In this document: piece by piece, positions 61,637 through 64,000 of the stretch
How the letters are laid out: the number at the start of each line of letters is the position of its first letter
Position numbering within the stretch: the first letter of the stretch is position 1
DNA from: SXOA01 sp051004015
Lineage (GTDB): Bacteria > Planctomycetota > Planctomycetia > Pirellulales > Pirellulaceae
Direction of reading: 5' to 3'
Length of the DNA: 64,000 nt
NCBI GenBank assembly: GCA_051004015.1
Contig: JBPCKT010000128.1
Span: 31,155 to 95,154, forward strand
Made by a program: the position numbers and the translations under genes
Notes under the pieces: model-generated
What the model was told of the DNA's origin: nothing
The model's database searches: none
Seen by the model: only the letters and a program-made list of their open reading frames with translations

Positions 61637-62851
61637 ATGGTCGCCACGTCAAAAACACTCGCATCCGCTCAGGTTCCCGACCCTGCCGGACGGTTTGGAG
61701 AGTTCGGGGGCAGGTATGTTCCCGAGACGCTGACGCGAGCGCTGGAGGAATTGACGCGGGAGTATGACAAGGCCAGCAAGGATCTGGCGTTCCAGGTGGA
61801 GCTCGATGACCTGCTCAAAAACTTCGTTGGCCGGCCGAGCCCGTTTTATTTTGCCAGGCGGCTGACGGAGAAGTGCGGCGGAGCGCAGATTTGGCTGAAG
61901 CGAGAGGACGTGAATCACACCGGGGCCCACAAGATCAATAACACCATCGGCCAGGCCCTGCTGACGATCCGCATGAAGAAACAGCGGGTGATTGCGGAAA
62001 CGGGGGCCGGGCAGCATGGCGTGGCGACCGCGACGGCGTGTGCCCATTTTGGGATTCCCTGCGTGGTCTATATGGGGGAAGAGGATATTCGCCGCCAGGC
62101 TCCGAACGTGAACAGCATGAAACTGCTGGGGGCGGAGGTGCGTCCGGTGACGAGCGGCTCGCGGACGCTGCGGGACGCGGTCAATGAGGCCCTGCGGGAC
62201 TGGATGGCATCCGTCGAGACGACGCACTACATCATCGGCTCGGTCATTGGGCCGCATCCGTTTCCGCGAATGGTCCGTGATTTCCAGTCGGTCATCGGCC
62301 GCGAGACCCGCGAGCAATCGCTGACCCGCCTCGGCAAGCTGCCGGACGCCGTAGTGGCCTGCGTCGGCGGCGGCAGCAACGCGGCCGGCATGTTTTTCCC
62401 CTTCATCGAGGACCGGGGCGTCCGCCTCATCGGCGTGGAAGCCGGCGGCCGCAGTCCGCAGCCGGGCGAGCACGCCGCCCCGCTCAGCCACGGCTCCCCC
62501 GGCGTTTTGCACGGCAGCTACAGCTACGTGATGCAGGACGAGGACGGGCAGACCTGCGACGTCCATTCCATCTCCGCCGGCCTCGATTACCCCGGTGTCG
62601 GACCGGAGCACAGCTACTGGAAGGACACCGGCCGGGCTGAATACACCTACTGCGAAGATGGCGACGCCCTCCGTGGCTTCGACGCCCTGGCCCAGTCCGA
62701 GGGGATTCTGCCCGCACTGGAAAGCTCCCATGCCGTGTTCAAAGCGATGGAAATCGCCCGCGGAATGAAGAAGGACCAGGTGCTCGTGATCTGCCTTTCC
62801 GGGCGAGGAGACAAAGACGCGGCAGAGATCGCGAGATTGCGGGAAAAGTAG
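61637..62851 (+). CDS. trpB: Tryptophan synthase beta chain
   Basis: Joins indole and serine with PLP. The protein has GRFGEFGGRYVPETLTRALE near its start, the PLP Lys in NHTGAHKINNTIGQAL, and the phosphate loop CVGGGSNAAGMFF. From the ATG at 61637 it has 404 residues, the usual size; an ATG at 61547 would add 30 residues of no family character. The TAG stop lies inside the REP element at 62847. trpA follows 69 bases later. Confidence 0.95.
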   Translation: MVATSKTLASAQVPDPAGRFGEFGGRYVPETLTRALEELTREYDKASKDLAFQVELDDLLKNFVGRPSPFYFARRLTEKCGGAQIWLKREDVNHTGAHKINNTIGQALLTIRMKKQRVIAETGAGQHGVATATACAHFGIPCVVYMGEEDIRRQAPNVNSMKLLGAEVRPVTSGSRTLRDAVNEALRDWMASVETTHYIIGSVIGPHPFPRMVRDFQSVIGRETREQSLTRLGKLPDAVVACVGGGSNAAGMFFPFIEDRGVRLIGVEAGGRSPQPGEHAAPLSHGSPGVLHGSYSYVMQDEDGQTCDVHSISAGLDYPGVGPEHSYWKDTGRAEYTYCEDGDALRGFDALAQSEGILPALESSHAVFKAMEIARGMKKDQVLVICLSGRGDKDAAEIARLREK

Positions 62852-62902
62852 TCCGCTCACTCCGTGAGCGGACACGCGTGCACACGGAGTGTGCAGGCTA
62901 CT
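62847..62902. repeat. Two-hairpin REP-like element, TCCGCTCAC family, copy 2
   Basis: GTCCGCTCAC, loop TCC, GTGAGCGGAC is followed by a second arm pair around CACACGGAGTGTG. AGTAG starts it and CTACT ends it. It is in the opposite orientation to 36182-36236 and supplies the trpB stop. It occupies most of the trpB-trpA gap. Confidence 0.9.
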
Positions 62903-62920
62903 AATCAGCGAAACACAACT

Positions 62921-63721
62921 ATGTCCTCCATCGACCAACTTTTCACGACCCTCCGCTCCCAAGGCCGCAAGGCTCTGATGCCGTTCATCACGGCTGGGGA
63001 TCCCGACCTGGAATTCACCGGCCAGGTCATCCGCGAGCTGGACCGGGTCGGTTCGTCGATGTGCGAAGTCGGCATCCCGTACAGCGACCCCATTGCCGAC
63101 GGCCCGGTGATTCAGGCGTCGTACACACGAGCCCTTGAAAAGAAGATCAAGGTGCGGCAAATCCTGGAGCTGCTGCGCGGACTCAAGTCCGACGTGAAGA
63201 TGCCGCGTGTGACGATGGTGAGCTACGCCATTATTCATCGCTATGGAGCGGAGCGGTACGTCGCCGACGCTCAGGCCGCTGGGGTAAGCGGCGCAATTGT
63301 GCCGGACTTGCTTGTGGAAGAGGCCGAATCGCTGGCCACGGTTTGCAAGAAAGCAGACTTCAGCCTGATTCAACTCGTCACGCCGACCACGCCGCGAGAG
63401 CGGGCCGTGCGGATCGCTAATTCCTCCTGTGGCTTCCTGTATTACGTCTCGGTCACCGGCATCACCGGGGAGCGAACGCAGTTGCCGCCGGAATTGCTGG
63501 ACAATGTCAGTTGGCTGCGAACCCAGACCAAGCTTCCCATCTGCATCGGCTTCGGCATCAGTCAGCCGGAGCACGTAAAACTCCTCGCCCCCGTGGCCGA
63601 CGGCCTGATCGTCGGCTCCGCGATCGTCCGGCGAGTAGCCCAGGCGGCCAGCAGGCCCAGGGCGGAGGTGGTGCGGGAGGTTGGGGAGTATGTAAAGAGC
63701 TTGCAGGAGGCACTGAAGTGA
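62921..63721 (+). CDS. trpA: Tryptophan synthase alpha chain
   Basis: Cleaves indole-3-glycerol phosphate to indole for TrpB. The 266-residue TIM barrel has the catalytic Glu in MCEVGIPYSDPIADGPVIQA, whose second Asp is the other active-site residue. FGISQPEHV and DGLIVGSAIV bind phosphate. ALMPFITAGDPD is the N-terminal signature. It is cotranscribed with trpB, but a REP element lies between them and could change relative expression. Confidence 0.95.
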   Translation: MSSIDQLFTTLRSQGRKALMPFITAGDPDLEFTGQVIRELDRVGSSMCEVGIPYSDPIADGPVIQASYTRALEKKIKVRQILELLRGLKSDVKMPRVTMVSYAIIHRYGAERYVADAQAAGVSGAIVPDLLVEEAESLATVCKKADFSLIQLVTPTTPRERAVRIANSSCGFLYYVSVTGITGERTQLPPELLDNVSWLRTQTKLPICIGFGISQPEHVKLLAPVADGLIVGSAIVRRVAQAASRPRAEVVREVGEYVKSLQEALK

Positions 63722-63762
63722 GCCTATTGCAGGCGGAGGGTTCGCTCACAACCCCTGGTAGA

Positions 63763-63775
63763 CGGCCAAAGGCCG
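63763..63775. repeat. Small hairpin after trpA
   Basis: CGGCC-AAA-GGCCG, 41 bases after the trpA stop. It is probably part of another dispersed repeat; the surrounding ACAACCCCTGG and CACCCCTGT are partly complementary. Confidence 0.5.
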
Positions 63776-63881
63776 CACCCCTGTAAATTGTGTATATGAA
63801 CTATTGACCATTGATGTGGACAAGAGTATAAATACGGGATGTCGCAGTCCTCTGCGAACGAATAGCTCATTGACAATCTGG

Positions 63882-64000
63882 GTACGCCTTGAAAAGGTGT
63901 TTGATGTTTTGCAGGTGCAAGTCCTGTCCGGCAGGGGTCGTTCCAGCCGGTAGCAACTGGAGGGGTGGTGGAGGTGACGAAGCCGTCCGAGTCTCCGGTG
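63882..64000 (+). ncRNA. Possible 5' end of a group II intron, cut by the window edge
   Basis: GTACGCCTTGAAAAGGTGTT looks like the 5' end of group II introns, which start GTGYG and form a first stem (GCGCC...GGTGT in the well-known lactococcal intron). The following GGTGCAAGTCC and GGTAGCAACTGGAGGGG fit a domain I with exon-binding loops. No reverse transcriptase can be seen because the window ends. Confidence 0.4.

Overview
The window comes from a GC-rich chromosome of a member of the Planctomycetota. The evidence is a DUF1559 prepilin-like protein, a short F-S-I-R-S-L-L membrane segment, a Pro/Tyr-rich secreted protein, a large flotillin-like protein, prenyltransferase-repeat proteins, a FabZ-ACP-FabZ cluster, and bacterial tetrahydromethanopterin (H4MPT) genes of the planctomycete type (fae, an mtdC-like dehydrogenase, an archaeal-type DHPS-related protein, DUF447). 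No tRNA, rRNA, CRISPR array, prophage or complete insertion sequence was seen. Genus cannot be fixed from this window.

Layout. 1-7.2 kb: housekeeping genes (apt, a MoxR-like ATPase, a DUF1186/SEC-C protein, prfA, rpmE, trpF) and two membrane proteins. 7.6-12.1 kb: small and secreted proteins, a FliL-like protein, a HAD phosphatase and hemC. 12.1-20.0 kb: one-carbon region. A tight operon (SDR, DHPS-related, pabB, pabA, DUF447) would make p-aminobenzoate and use it in H4MPT synthesis. Fae and the methylene-H4MPT dehydrogenase next to it oxidise formaldehyde through that cofactor. A malonyltransferase-like gene on the other strand separates the two groups. 20.3-25.8 kb: two secreted proteins, one a 1353-residue vWA/secretin-like protein. 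25.9-29.5 kb: dehydratase, acyl carrier protein and a second, degenerate dehydratase, then PTS enzyme I. 29.5-30.45 kb: non-coding and rich in repeats. 30.45-34.2 kb: a five-gene minus-strand cluster (MauE-DUF1573 fusion, 12-cysteine secreted protein, membrane-anchored protein, DUF1573-like gene broken by one in-frame TGA, DUF1559 prepilin). 34.4-46.3 kb: thrC, a lipoprotein, flotillin, prenyltransferase-repeat protein, CopD-like protein, CCA transferase, rhodanese, ndk and acyl-CoA dehydrogenase. 46.5-50.6 kb: acyl-CoA synthetase, aldehyde dehydrogenase, an RHH protein and a membrane protein. 50.6-61 kb: nitrate assimilation (narK, a membrane-anchored Fe-S subunit, nitrate reductase, a NirB-NirD fusion, a porin). 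61.6-63.7 kb: trpB-trpA. The last 119 bases look like the 5' end of a group II intron.

A recurring theme is short palindromic REP-like elements at gene ends. At least eight sequence families are present. In four or more genes the repeat itself supplies the stop codon, and one copy sits in frame inside nirBD. The observations most worth following are the in-frame TGA at a cysteine position of the DUF1573-like gene, the H4MPT operon with an SDR that lacks its catalytic Tyr, the large hairpin over the DUF1559 start codon, and the four-phase ACTNAGT heptamer array. All calls are from reading the sequence and from memory of protein families; no database search was run.
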